Position numbers and translations under genes: made by a program
Notes under the pieces: model-generated
Databases searched by the model: none
Told to the model about the DNA's origin: nothing
The model's input: only the letters and a program-made list of their open reading frames with translations
Source: G963422745 sp963422745
GTDB lineage: Bacteria; Actinomycetota; Acidimicrobiia; Acidimicrobiales; Aldehydirespiratoraceae
Length of the DNA stretch: 64,000 nucleotides
Direction: 5' to 3'
Assembly (NCBI GenBank): GCA_963422745.1
Contig: OY730477.1
Span: 1,426,001-1,490,000 of the forward strand
In this document: positions 25,049 through 33,788 of the stretch, piece after piece
Position numbering within the stretch: position 1 is the stretch's first letter
Layout of the letters: each line of letters opens with the position of its first letter

Positions 25049-26082
25049 ACGACCACGACCCCATGCGGGTGGCTATGCGGGCCGCGGCGCGCATACGTCA
25101 CTCCACCTCACCGAACCCTTGGGTTGGTGCTGTGGTAGTTCGAGCCGATGGGGATTGCTTCGTCGGGGCTACAGAGCCTGCAGGGGGGCGACACGGCGAG
25201 GTGGTCGCCCTTGATGCTGCGGGTGACGCCACCGGAGCCACGCTGTACACCACACTTGAGCCTTGTGTGCATGAGGGTCGTACCCGTGCGTGTACAGAGG
25301 CAATCATCGAGTCGGGTGTGGCCCGGGTAGTTGTTGCGATCACCGATCCCGACAGCCGTGTTGCCGGGGCAGGAATCGCCCGACTGACCCAAGCCGGGAT
25401 CGCGGTGACCATGGGAGTGTGTGCTGGCGAGGCCGCCGCTCAGCTAGCCCCCTACCTTCATCACCGCATGACCGCCAGACCGTGGGTCACGGCGAAGGTG
25501 GCGGCATCGCTCGACGGCCGAACTGCCGCGCCTGATGGGTCCTCGCAGTGGCTTACAGGACCCGAGGCCCGCTGCGACGCGCACCGTCTCAGAGCGTGCT
25601 CGGATGCTGTGATTGTCGGGGCGCGCACCGTTCGCTTTGATGACCCGTCGCTCACCGTTCGCGATTGGGTCCCGCCTGCTGGCACACCGGCCGCACGTGA
25701 CCCGCAGCGAATCGTGCTTGGCTCCGCAGCTACTGATGCGCGGGTTCATCCCTGCATTGAGTGGACCGGAGACCCGGGCGTCTTGTTGGACCGCCTTGGT
25801 GCCTCAGACTTTGTTGGTGTGTTGGTTGAAGGTGGCGCCACGGTGCTCGGTGATCTCGCCAGAGCCGACCTCATCAACGAGTATGTGATCTACCTCGCTC
25901 CGGCTTTGCTACTGGGCGACAATGGCCGCCCGATGTTCGCTGGAACCGGGGTGCCGACAATGAGTGCTGTTACCCGCTGGGACATTGTTGACGTTGCCCG
26001 ACTCGGTCCCGATGTGCGGGTAACGCTGCGCCCACCAACATCGCCAAGTGCGCCAGGAGTCGGTGCGCGAAGCGACGGGTAG
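25045..26082 (+). CDS. ribD: Bifunctional riboflavin deaminase/reductase RibD
   Basis: RibD (345 aa) deaminates and then reduces the pyrimidine intermediate of riboflavin synthesis. The deaminase zinc site reads HGE (usually HAE) in GGRHGEVVAL and PCVHEGRTRAC for the two cysteines. The reductase half has KVAASLDGRTA, SQWLTG and LVEGGATVLG. TTG 25045 overlaps moaB as TTGA and fits the usual N-terminus; ATG 25063 is possible. No ribE/ribBA/ribH follow, so the pathway is split in this genome. Confidence 0.92.
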   Translation: MNDHDPMRVAMRAAARIRHSTSPNPWVGAVVVRADGDCFVGATEPAGGRHGEVVALDAAGDATGATLYTTLEPCVHEGRTRACTEAIIESGVARVVVAITDPDSRVAGAGIARLTQAGIAVTMGVCAGEAAAQLAPYLHHRMTARPWVTAKVAASLDGRTAAPDGSSQWLTGPEARCDAHRLRACSDAVIVGARTVRFDDPSLTVRDWVPPAGTPAARDPQRIVLGSAATDARVHPCIEWTGDPGVLLDRLGASDFVGVLVEGGATVLGDLARADLINEYVIYLAPALLLGDNGRPMFAGTGVPTMSAVTRWDIVDVARLGPDVRVTLRPPTSPSAPGVGARSDG

Positions 26083-26085
26083 CCT
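26080..26085 (+). promoter_or_regulatory. Putative leaderless -10 element of hisG
   Basis: TAGCCT begins with the ribD stop codon TAG and lies 8 bases before GTG 26094, so one trinucleotide serves both as stop and as the start of the -10. Confidence 0.55.
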
Positions 26086-26093
26086 CGGTTGTC

Positions 26094-26969
26094 GTGTTGA
26101 GGCTGGTTCTGCCCAAGGGTTCGCTGGAGACAGCCACGCTTGAACTCTTCAGGGCAGCCAACCTCGCTGTCTTACGGTCTTCAGCGGTGACCTACCGAGC
26201 AACGATCGACGATCCGCGGATTTCGTCGGTGCGGATCTTGCGCCCGCAGGAGATTCCGACATATGTGGCCGAGGGACTCTTCGACGTCGGGATAACCGGG
26301 CATGACTGGATAACCGAAACCGGTTCCGACGTTGTCACGCTGGGTGAACTTCGCTACTCAAAGAACACCTCCAGACCGGTACGGATCGTGCTGGCGGTCC
26401 CCGAGGATGCCCCCTGGCATTCGCTGGCGGATCTGCCTAAAGGCGTTCGCGTCAGCACCGAATATCCCGAGCTAACCCGCCGCCACCTATCTGCGGCCGG
26501 AGTCGTTGCCGATGTACGTCTCAGCCATGGTGCCACCGAAGCCAAGGTTCCAGACATCGTAGATGCTGTGGTAGATCTCACAGAGACTGGCGGAGCGCTC
26601 GCGGCGGCGGGTCTGCGCATCATCGACACGCTGCTCGTTAGTCGCACCGCGCTGATAGCCAACCCGTCCTCGTTCGCCGATCCCGCCAAGGCCCACGCAA
26701 TGCGTCAGATCGAGACGCTGTTGCAGGGAGTACTGGAGGCTCGAGGCAAGGTGCTGGTCAAGATGAACGTGCCTATCGATGCGCTGGACGATGTGATATC
26801 TGTGCTTCCGTCGTTGAAGTCGCCAACGGTCAATGAGTTGTTTCGTGGTGCCGGTTATGCGGTGGAGACCGTGGCTGCACGCGACGAGATCAACATCTTG
26901 ATCCCGCAGCTACGTGACAAGGGTGCGACTGGCATCATCGAACTGCCTATAGCCAAGATCATTTCGTGA
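26094..26969 (+). CDS. hisG: ATP phosphoribosyltransferase HisG, long form
   Basis: HisG (291 aa) catalyses the committed step of histidine synthesis, joining ATP and PRPP. It begins LRLVLPKGSLE, has DVGITGHDWI and the PRPP site DAVVDLTETGGAL. The length and the C-terminal ACT-like domain (about residues 210-290) make it the long, histidine-feedback form that does not need HisZ. Other his genes are not in the window. GTG start; the stop overlaps the next gene as GTGA. Confidence 0.95.
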   Translation: MLRLVLPKGSLETATLELFRAANLAVLRSSAVTYRATIDDPRISSVRILRPQEIPTYVAEGLFDVGITGHDWITETGSDVVTLGELRYSKNTSRPVRIVLAVPEDAPWHSLADLPKGVRVSTEYPELTRRHLSAAGVVADVRLSHGATEAKVPDIVDAVVDLTETGGALAAAGLRIIDTLLVSRTALIANPSSFADPAKAHAMRQIETLLQGVLEARGKVLVKMNVPIDALDDVISVLPSLKSPTVNELFRGAGYAVETVAARDEINILIPQLRDKGATGIIELPIAKIIS

Positions 26970-27286
26970 TCGCGGGACCCGCAAGGCTCCGGCACGGAAC
27001 GGTTGCCAGCTTTGACGAGGCAGCCGGTTTGGGCACCCTGATTGAGGATCCGACGACGCCAACGCATCCCGAGGGTACCGATCGGACCCAGTCGGCTTTG
27101 ATCAGCCCGGCCCTGGATTCCTCCAATGTTCCGATCCGATCCGATGCATTGGTTGTGGGATTTCATTGCGCGGCCATCGCCGACGGGTCCCGCACGATCT
27201 GTGTTGGTGAACGCGTTGTGTTCCGGTTGCGAGCTGGAAATCACGGAAGCTGGGAGGCGATCGACATCGTTTCGGTCCAAAGGTGA
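26966..27286 (+). CDS. Small cold-shock-domain-like protein
   Basis: This 106-residue protein resembles a single diverged cold shock domain: HGTVASFDEAAGLGTLIE corresponds to the GTVKWF and GFGFI RNA-binding strands, FHCAAI to the second RNP-like site, and the last strand ends VGERVVFRLRAGNHGSWEA. About 25 extra residues lie in the middle loop, and the aromatic residues of RNP1 are largely lost, so nucleic acid binding is uncertain. GTG 26966 overlaps hisG by four bases, implying co-expression. A second protein of this type is at 59431-59652. Confidence 0.72.
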   Translation: MIAGPARLRHGTVASFDEAAGLGTLIEDPTTPTHPEGTDRTQSALISPALDSSNVPIRSDALVVGFHCAAIADGSRTICVGERVVFRLRAGNHGSWEAIDIVSVQR

Positions 27287-27355
27287 GACCCGCCGTGACC
27301 CACCCACTGTGACGTGGATTGCACAGTGTGTGGATTGCACTGTGACATGGATTTC

Positions 27356-27835
27356 TCAGCTGGGACCGGCTCGGTTCTTGATCTGCACGAATGCCATCCG
27401 GATCCGGTCCAGCGCTTCGCTAATCGTGGTGTCATACTCACCGAGACGTCCCCCAAGACGCTCCACGATGGCTGCAACCGAGTCGATTGCCAGGCTTGCT
27501 GCGGCGAAGTCGGGTTCGTCCTGGGACAAATGCAAAGCGGCGAGTTCGTAGAGTCCCATGGCATGGTTGGCTACGATCGTCGTAGCAGGTGTGTTCAGGA
27601 GACGTTCGCGGGCGGCCGTCATCTCCTTCACGATCTTTGTGGCCTCGGCCCGCTGCTCTGGTGTGAGGTCGTCAAGGGTCGTGCCTTCGGGCAGAACCGC
27701 CGCAATGGCATCGGCGGATACTTCCGCATCATCCGGGGAAGACGCAGCATCGGGGGAGGAATCGGGTGTAGTATCGGGCTGCTCCGGTTTGGGAGAGACC
27801 TTGTGTTCGCCGCCGGGTGTCCACAGTGAAGCCAT
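27356..27835 (-). CDS. DUF1844-like small helical protein
   Basis: This 159-residue protein has a low-complexity, acidic Pro/Ser/Asp-rich first third (residues 1-50) and a helical remainder with the pattern LLNTPATTIVANHAMGLYEL and ending LDRIRMAFVQIKN. The pattern and position next to infC match the DUF1844 family of actinobacteria, whose function is unknown. I take ATG 27835 because TAGGGT lies six bases upstream. It is transcribed away from infC. The annotation to DUF1844 is from memory of the family pattern only. Confidence 0.65.
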   Translation of the reverse strand: MASLWTPGGEHKVSPKPEQPDTTPDSSPDAASSPDDAEVSADAIAAVLPEGTTLDDLTPEQRAEATKIVKEMTAARERLLNTPATTIVANHAMGLYELAALHLSQDEPDFAAASLAIDSVAAIVERLGGRLGEYDTTISEALDRIRMAFVQIKNRAGPS

Positions 27836-27842
27836 GGGTGAT

Positions 27843-27848
27843 ACCCTA
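27843..27848 (-). promoter_or_regulatory. Putative leaderless -10 element of the DUF1844-like gene
   Basis: On the minus strand TAGGGT is 6 bases before the ATG at 27835. Confidence 0.6.
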
Positions 27849-28079
27849 CCGATCACAATTCAGCGGGAAGTGGAGAGGATTCCGATTCTCTTTCACCTGC
27901 CCATCGATGCAGATGTGGCGGGTCGGCCAACCGGCACCCGATGATCCTTCCCGTTATGGATGGCTCTCGGATTTCGCGGACGTCGACTCCCGGCGTACGC
28001 GTTGCTCTTCGGCCTTGCCGATCGGCGTGCGGACGTTCCACCAAGACGGAGGTTCCGTGCACACGAGGAGTTCAGGGCG

Positions 28080-28685
28080 ATAGCAGCGCCAAGCGACGAA
28101 CCGAGGATCAACGAACGGATACGTGCCCGGGAAGTAAGACTTGTCGGCCAAAACGGCGATCAGATCGGAATCAGATCTTTAGCCGAAGCGCTTTTTTCCG
28201 CCCGTGCCGCTGGCCTTGACCTCGTTGAGGTATCCGATCAGTCCAACCCACCGGTCTGTCGGATCATGGATTACGGCAAGCACAAGTACGAAGCCGAGCA
28301 GCGAGCCAAGGAGTCACGCAAGAGGGCGTCGAATCTCACGGTCAAGGAGATGAAGTACCGACCCAAGATCGGAGTCGGAGACTTCGCCACGAAGACCCGA
28401 AAGGTTGAGGAGTTTCTCAGTGCTGGCCACAAGGTCAAGGTGACGATCATGTTCAGGGGTCGCGAGATGCAGCACCCCGAGCTGGGACGCCGGATCCTCG
28501 ACAACGTGGCGGGAGCGGTAGAACATGTCGCCAAGGTTGAGTTCCATCCTCGCCAGGACGGCCGCAACATGGTGATGGTGCTCGCACCCGACAAGAAGGC
28601 GCAGGCGCGTCACCAACAGGACCTCAAAAGACAGCGAGCCGCCGCCGAGGCTGGCAAGGCTGTCACCCCCGACACCAGAAGTTAG
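28080..28685 (+). CDS. infC: Translation initiation factor IF-3, AUA start
   Basis: IF-3 (201 aa) keeps the 30S subunit free and checks the start codon. The N domain (RINERIRAREVRLVG), the linker region IMDYGKHKYE, and the C domain (KVTIMFRGREMQHPELG, DGRNMVMVLAP) are complete. No ATG, GTG or TTG is in frame near the conserved N-terminus. An ATA at 28080 sits nine bases after GAGGAG and gives the expected short lead before RINERIR. Non-AUG starts are the rule for infC and allow IF-3 to repress itself. The alternative is ATG 27960, which adds 40 unconserved residues. Confidence 0.9.
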   Translation: MAAPSDEPRINERIRAREVRLVGQNGDQIGIRSLAEALFSARAAGLDLVEVSDQSNPPVCRIMDYGKHKYEAEQRAKESRKRASNLTVKEMKYRPKIGVGDFATKTRKVEEFLSAGHKVKVTIMFRGREMQHPELGRRILDNVAGAVEHVAKVEFHPRQDGRNMVMVLAPDKKAQARHQQDLKRQRAAAEAGKAVTPDTRS

Positions 28686-28689
28686 AACC

Positions 28690-28881
28690 ATGCCGAAGAT
28701 GAAAACCCACAAGGGTGCAGCAGCACGCTTCGAACGCACCGGTACTGGCAAGATCAAGCGTCGTCGCAAGAACCGCAATCACATCCTTGAAAAGAAGACC
28801 TCGAAGCGCAAGCGGCGCCTTCGTCGGCCCACAGTTGTCTCCAAAGCCGATGAGTCACGCCTACACGATCTAGGTATCTAA
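28690..28881 (+). CDS. rpmI: Ribosomal protein bL35
   Basis: bL35 (63 aa) is a small basic large-subunit protein. PKMKTHKGAAARFERTGTGK at the N-terminus and the run of Lys/Arg in the middle are characteristic. It begins four bases after infC, in the universal infC-rpmI-rplT order. Confidence 0.96.
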   Translation: MPKMKTHKGAAARFERTGTGKIKRRRKNRNHILEKKTSKRKRRLRRPTVVSKADESRLHDLGI

Positions 28882-29019
28882 GGCTCCGTCGGGCGCTTGC
28901 ACGACGACTTCAGATCCCCGCAACGGCAGGGTCTGTTGGGCGCTGAGGTCCGACCCGATGAAATCAACGATTAAACCCGAAAAGCAACCAACAATGACGT
29001 ACCGACAAGGGAGAAGGTA

Positions 29020-29394
29020 ATGGCACGCGTGAAGCGTTCGGTCCATTCCAGGAAGCGCCGGAGGGTGATCCTCAAGCGGGCCAAAGGTCACTACGGCAAC
29101 AGGTCGCGTTCGTGGAAGTCCGCTAATGAGTCGGTGATGCACGCTGGCAACTACGCGTTTCGCGATCGTCGGGCGCGCAAAGGCCAGTTTCGCAGGTTGT
29201 GGATCCAGCGGATCAACGCGGCGTGTCGTCAAAACGGCACCACCTACAGCCGTTTGATCGCCGGGCTGCGGGTCGCCGGTATTGACATTGACCGCAAGAA
29301 CCTTGCCGATCTAGCCGTCACTGACCCCGCCGCGTTCACCGCCATCGTGCAAACAGCCAGCGCCGCAGGAGCCGAGGCTCGGTCGGCGTCTTAA
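29020..29394 (+). CDS. rplT: Ribosomal protein bL20
   Basis: bL20 (124 aa) is an early assembly protein of the 50S subunit. It begins MARVKRSVHSRKRRRVILKR and has YAFRDRRARKGQFRRLWIQR. A good Shine-Dalgarno, GGGAGAAGG, precedes ATG 29020. The 138-base gap after rpmI has no reading frame of note; it could hold an L20-responsive leader, but I cannot show one. Confidence 0.96.
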   Translation: MARVKRSVHSRKRRRVILKRAKGHYGNRSRSWKSANESVMHAGNYAFRDRRARKGQFRRLWIQRINAACRQNGTTYSRLIAGLRVAGIDIDRKNLADLAVTDPAAFTAIVQTASAAGAEARSAS

Positions 29395-29397
29395 CGT
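29392..29397 (+). promoter_or_regulatory. Possible leaderless -10 element of the SpoU gene
   Basis: TAACGT starts with the rplT stop TAA and is 9 bases before GTG 29407. Spacing is slightly long, so this is tentative. Confidence 0.4.
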
Positions 29398-29406
29398 TGA
29401 ACAGCC

Positions 29407-30210
29407 GTGACGGAGCCACGCAGAGTTCTCACCGGCAGTCATCCGCGTATCGCCGAACTGCTTCGGCTGGCCCGGCGGGGAACTTCACGCTCCGCGGAGG
29501 TCCTCATTGAGGGTCCGCGAACAATAATCGAGGCGCTCGAGGCCGGTTTGATCCAGCGTTCGGTGATTGTCGCAGAGTCTGCTGAATCTGCCCCGGCAGT
29601 ATCGGATGTACTTGCGCGTGTTTGCTCAACCGGTGATGTGGAAGTTCTGGTCGTTCGAGATGCCGTGTTTGCCAAGTTGGCCCGAACCGTCACGCCACAG
29701 CCGTTGCTTGGCGTTGTACAACGGCGTTGGGCTGACCTGCCGGGATCTATCGGTGAAACCGATGTCTGGTTGGTTTTGGTCGGTGTCGGCGATCCTGGCA
29801 ACGTAGGCACCCTGGTCAGGTCCGCGCATGCCTTCGGTGCCGCGGGGGTTGTAGTCGTTGGCGGTGCGGACCCTTGGGGTCCCAAAGCGGTGCGTGCCTC
29901 GGCGGGTTCGGTGCTTCGCATGAAGTTGGTATCTGATTCCGACGTTGTTCAACCGCTTGAGGCGCTTAGACGCGCCGGTGCCAGAATCGTCGCCACCGAT
30001 GTCCGTAACGGATTGCTGTCGCGGGACAACGGTGTGCTCAGAGCACCTGTTGCAATCGTGCTGGGTCCCGAGTCCGCCGGTCTGAATCGCTCGATTTCTG
30101 CATCGGTGGATGCATGGTGCCGTATTGACATGCCCGGCGGCACCGAGTCCCTCAACGTTGCAATGGCGGGCACGCTTTTGTTATATGAGACACTCCGACG
30201 TGTCGTGTGA
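29407..30210 (+). CDS. SpoU-family RNA 2'-O-methyltransferase
   Basis: This 267-residue SPOUT methyltransferase probably modifies rRNA or tRNA at a ribose 2'-OH. The three SpoU motifs are present: VGDPGNVGTLVRSAHAFGA, LGPESAGLNRSI and MPGGTESLNVAMAGTLLLYE. An N-terminal L30e-like substrate-binding domain occupies residues 1-105. It lies between rplT and pheS, a common place for the TsnR/RlmB-like member. The exact target base is not predictable. Confidence 0.9.
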   Translation: MTEPRRVLTGSHPRIAELLRLARRGTSRSAEVLIEGPRTIIEALEAGLIQRSVIVAESAESAPAVSDVLARVCSTGDVEVLVVRDAVFAKLARTVTPQPLLGVVQRRWADLPGSIGETDVWLVLVGVGDPGNVGTLVRSAHAFGAAGVVVVGGADPWGPKAVRASAGSVLRMKLVSDSDVVQPLEALRRAGARIVATDVRNGLLSRDNGVLRAPVAIVLGPESAGLNRSISASVDAWCRIDMPGGTESLNVAMAGTLLLYETLRRVV

Positions 30211-30232
30211 AGCGTGTCGCAGTTCGGTGCCC

Positions 30233-30238
30233 TACCCT
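30233..30238 (+). promoter_or_regulatory. Possible leaderless -10 element of pheS
   Basis: TACCCT is 9 bases before ATG 30248; no Shine-Dalgarno sequence is seen before this ATG. Confidence 0.4.
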
Positions 30239-30247
30239 GTCCCCGAC

Positions 30248-31246
30248 ATGATCTCCGAACTGCTCGCCGCAGTCGACGACGCCGAACAACGTCTCTTGTC
30301 GGCGGCTGACCTTGAAGCCGTACGGATCATCGACACCGAGATGCTGGGTCGCCGCTCGCCAATTTCGGCTCTCAAGAGACGGCTCGGTACATTTGATCCC
30401 GAGGTCCGCAAGCAGATAGGGCGCCAGATCAACGAGCTGCGCAGCCGCCTCGAAGAATCGGTGGCGACAGCTCGGGAACGCCTGGTAGCCGCCCAGCGCA
30501 GCGCTCGCTACGAAGCTGAGCGCCTTGATCTGACCGAAAGGCTCGCCCGCAGGCGGAGAGGTTCGCTGCATCTGATCACCCAGGCCCGGGATCGGCTTGA
30601 GGACGTGTTCATTGCCATGGGATTTCAGGTGGCGGAGGGACCCGAAGTGGAAACTGCCTGGTACAACTTCGAAGCTCTCAACATTCCCGACTGGCACCCG
30701 GCTCGGGGCAGCTTCGACACGATTTTCGTCAACCTCGGCGAGCCTGAACAGGTTATGTTGCGCTCGCACACCTCGCCGGTGCAGATCCGCACGATGGAGG
30801 TCACCGCACCACCTATCCGCATAGTCGCTCCCGGGCGAACCTACCGAGCCGACACATCTGACTCGACTCATCTGCCAGCGTTCAACCAGATTGAGGGACT
30901 GGTAGTCGATCGGGGTATCACGCTCGGTGATCTTGCTGGCACGATCGAGGCATTCGTAGGTGCCTTCTTCGGTGCGGAGGTGAAGACCCGGCTGCGGCCG
31001 TCGTACTTTCCGTTCACCGAACCATCTGCGGAGTTCGACATATCCCGCCCCGATGGATCATGGCTCGAACTTGGCGGCTGCGGAATGGTCCATCCGAACG
31101 TATTGCGGAACTGTGGTATTGATCCCGAGCAATGGCAGGGCTTCGCCTTCGGTTTCGGCATTGACCGTCTAGCCGTGATGCGTCACCATCTTGACGACAT
31201 CCGTGAACTGGTGAACAACGACGTTCGCTTTCTCCGGCAGTTCTGA
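30248..31246 (+). CDS. pheS: Phenylalanyl-tRNA synthetase alpha subunit
   Basis: PheS (332 aa) is the catalytic chain of the alpha2-beta2 synthetase charging tRNA-Phe. A coiled-coil N-terminal arm (residues 1-95) is followed by the class II core: motif 1-like region GFQVAEGPEVE, motif 2 LRSHTSPVQIR and the C-terminal GFGIDRLAVMRH of motif 3. ATG 30248 gives the family length. It is followed by pheT after a 130-base gap. Confidence 0.95.
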   Translation: MISELLAAVDDAEQRLLSAADLEAVRIIDTEMLGRRSPISALKRRLGTFDPEVRKQIGRQINELRSRLEESVATARERLVAAQRSARYEAERLDLTERLARRRRGSLHLITQARDRLEDVFIAMGFQVAEGPEVETAWYNFEALNIPDWHPARGSFDTIFVNLGEPEQVMLRSHTSPVQIRTMEVTAPPIRIVAPGRTYRADTSDSTHLPAFNQIEGLVVDRGITLGDLAGTIEAFVGAFFGAEVKTRLRPSYFPFTEPSAEFDISRPDGSWLELGGCGMVHPNVLRNCGIDPEQWQGFAFGFGIDRLAVMRHHLDDIRELVNNDVRFLRQF

Positions 31247-31376
31247 TGAAGGTAGCTGTTGGTGGAGGTGGTCAACGGCTGGGTGTAAGGCCGCCTGAGC
31301 GACTGTTTGAAGCACCCGATACAGCAACGCTTGCGTTGCCAACTGGGCCAGCATCTGCGTTTCTGGGTCTCCTCGA

Positions 31377-33788
31377 ATGAGGGTCACCCTTTCGTGGCTT
31401 CGGGAGTTCGCAGCAGGTATCAACGGTGATGCCGCCGAACTCTCTGAGGTTCTATCGGCTCTGGGTTTGGCGGTGGAACGTAGCTGGGTTACTGGCACCG
31501 CCCCCGAAGGTGTCGTCGTTGCCAGAGTCGTTGCTCTCAGGCCCCATCCCGGCGCCGACAGAATCCAGCTGGTCGACGTTGATATCGGGTCCGGGGAGCC
31601 TCTGCAGGTCTGCTGCGGAGCTTTCAACATGGTTGTCGGTGACCTGGTTGCTTTCGCCTCGATCGGAACCGTCATGCCCAACGGAGTTAAGATCGCCCGC
31701 CGACTAATACGCGGTCAGGTTTCTGAGGGTATGTGTTGCTCGGCAGCTGAGATCGAATTGGGAGACGATCGTGACCAAATTCTGGTCCTGAACGATCTGG
31801 TGACACCCCGAGCCGAGCCGGGAATGTCGCTGGGTGCCGCCTGCGGTTATCAGGTTGATGTTGTCTGGGATCTGGATGTCGGTGCAAACCGGCCCGACGC
31901 CATGTCCGTGGCCGGAGTGGCCCGAGATCTTGCCGCCGCGCTCGGGGTTCGGTTCTCCTATCCCGCTTATGCGATCTCCACCACCGATGAATCCATACAG
32001 GGACTAATCGATGTTGAGATCGTGGATAGGACTCTGTGCGGCCGTTTCGTTGCAACCGTGCTGCGCAACGTGACGATCGGTAAGTCGCCTCTGTGGATGC
32101 AGAACCGGCTAACCCAACTCGGGATGCGTTCGGTTAACTCGATCGTGGACATCTCCAACTACGTGATGCTCGAGTTAGGTCAACCCAACCACGCCTTTGA
32201 CCTAGCGCGCATCACAGACGGCCAGCTACGGATCCGCCGCGCCCACCGAGGCGAGAAGCTTGTCACCCTTGACGGACTGCAGCGGGAACTCTGTGATGGT
32301 GAAGGTGTGATCGCCGACGGCACCGATGAAGTGATCTCTTTGGCTGGCGTGATGGGCGGAGCCAGAACCGAGATCTCCGAGTCGACTACCGATGTGTTGC
32401 TGGAGATGGCCTGGTGGGATCCGCCCAGCATTTCGCGCACAGCCAAACGGATGGGTTTGGTCACCGAGGCGGCTACTCGTAATCGTCGCGGTGTAGACTG
32501 GGGCCAGAACCTTGATCGTGCAATGCGACGGTTCATTGCATTAGCCGCAGAATCGGGCGTAACCGCGGTTGACGGGTTCGTGGACGTGGCTGGCAACACC
32601 CCGGACCGATCTCCTCAGCCGGTTCGCACCCGCAGGATTAATAGCCTGCTCGGCACAACGCTGACAGCAGACAACATGGCGGATCTGCTTCGCCCAATCG
32701 GGTTCGGGGTTCAGGTTCATGCCAGCGGAGATAGTGACACCAGCGGTGACGGCGGGAGCGGTGATGATGTCGACTTGAGCGTCACGATTCCGACGTGGCG
32801 CCTTGACACCGAAACCGAAACCGATATAGCCGAAGAAGTCGCCCGCATGTACGGCTATGAGCGCATCCAGCGCACCGTTCCGATCGGAAAAAGGGCCGCC
32901 GCCTTGACGCCGAAGCAGGTAGGCCGTCGTCTGGTGCGAGATGTACTCGTTGGTCTCGGATGCGACGAGACACTGCCGATGCCGTTTCTGGCACCGGGCG
33001 ACCTCGCTCGCGCGGGTATGGCCGAGGACGGGATCACGCTCACAAACCCTCTTCACGCCCTTGAATCGGTACTACGTACGTCGCTGCTTCCCGGACAACT
33101 CAAAGCGGTTGCTTACAACCAGTCTCATCGATCCGGCGATGTTCGGTTCTTTCAGATAGACCATGTGTTTCTTGCGCCCCGGGAGGGCCGGTTGCTGCCC
33201 GATGAACGTGAACACCTCGCCGTCGCCTTGGCTTGCGAGGAAGCGCCCGAGGCTGTTGCGGTTCTCGACACGATCACCAAGGCTCTCGCGGTCGAGAACC
33301 CGGAACTCCAACACAGCTCGCCGCCGGGGCTTCATCGCACCCGGGCGGCGCATGTGATGGTGGCTGGCAAGGTGATAGGCGTTGTCGGTGAGATCGACCC
33401 TGAGGTGCTCGACGCCTTTGGAGTGGATGGTCCGGTGGCCTGGATCGAACTTGATCTTGGTGCATTGTTGGACGGTCCCCGCGGTGCTCGTAGTTATCGT
33501 CGGGTCAGCAAGTTCCCTTCCTCGGACATCGATCTGGCGTTCGTTGTGCCCGAGTCGGTGCAGGCAGCACAGATCGAGTCAAGGTTGCGCCGAGCGGGAG
33601 GGTCTTTGCTTGTCGATCTCGGCTTGTTCGACGTCTACCGAGATGTCGGCGATGGCTACCGCTCGCTTGGGTATCGCCTGCGGTTCCAAGCCGAGGATCG
33701 CACCCTCACCGATGCCGAGATTGCCCAAGTCCGCCGACACTGCATCGCGGAGGTCACGAACAATACCGGTTCCACCCTTCGGCGCTGA
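31377..33788 (+). CDS. pheT: Phenylalanyl-tRNA synthetase beta subunit
   Basis: PheT (803 aa) binds tRNA and edits mischarged Tyr-tRNA. Domain order is standard: the N-terminal tRNA-binding EMAP-like domain (about 40-150), B3/B4 editing domain (about 210-370), B5 domain (about 400-475), the inactive synthetase-like core, and the C-terminal FDX-ACB anticodon domain ending near KFPSSDIDLAFVVPE to the terminus. A short acidic Gly/Asp/Ser stretch (about residues 445-463) inside B5 is unusual. Confidence 0.96.
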   Translation: MRVTLSWLREFAAGINGDAAELSEVLSALGLAVERSWVTGTAPEGVVVARVVALRPHPGADRIQLVDVDIGSGEPLQVCCGAFNMVVGDLVAFASIGTVMPNGVKIARRLIRGQVSEGMCCSAAEIELGDDRDQILVLNDLVTPRAEPGMSLGAACGYQVDVVWDLDVGANRPDAMSVAGVARDLAAALGVRFSYPAYAISTTDESIQGLIDVEIVDRTLCGRFVATVLRNVTIGKSPLWMQNRLTQLGMRSVNSIVDISNYVMLELGQPNHAFDLARITDGQLRIRRAHRGEKLVTLDGLQRELCDGEGVIADGTDEVISLAGVMGGARTEISESTTDVLLEMAWWDPPSISRTAKRMGLVTEAATRNRRGVDWGQNLDRAMRRFIALAAESGVTAVDGFVDVAGNTPDRSPQPVRTRRINSLLGTTLTADNMADLLRPIGFGVQVHASGDSDTSGDGGSGDDVDLSVTIPTWRLDTETETDIAEEVARMYGYERIQRTVPIGKRAAALTPKQVGRRLVRDVLVGLGCDETLPMPFLAPGDLARAGMAEDGITLTNPLHALESVLRTSLLPGQLKAVAYNQSHRSGDVRFFQIDHVFLAPREGRLLPDEREHLAVALACEEAPEAVAVLDTITKALAVENPELQHSSPPGLHRTRAAHVMVAGKVIGVVGEIDPEVLDAFGVDGPVAWIELDLGALLDGPRGARSYRRVSKFPSSDIDLAFVVPESVQAAQIESRLRRAGGSLLVDLGLFDVYRDVGDGYRSLGYRLRFQAEDRTLTDAEIAQVRRHCIAEVTNNTGSTLRR

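Noticed and set aside
27960..28079. N-terminal extension of IF-3 from ATG 27960
   Set aside because: The 40 extra residues are Arg/Ala-rich and not family-like, and a Shine-Dalgarno sequence sits inside the region, nine bases before ATA 28080.
28882..29019. L20-binding autoregulatory leader before rplT
   Set aside because: The gap is of suitable size but I could not draw a structure resembling known L20 sites.
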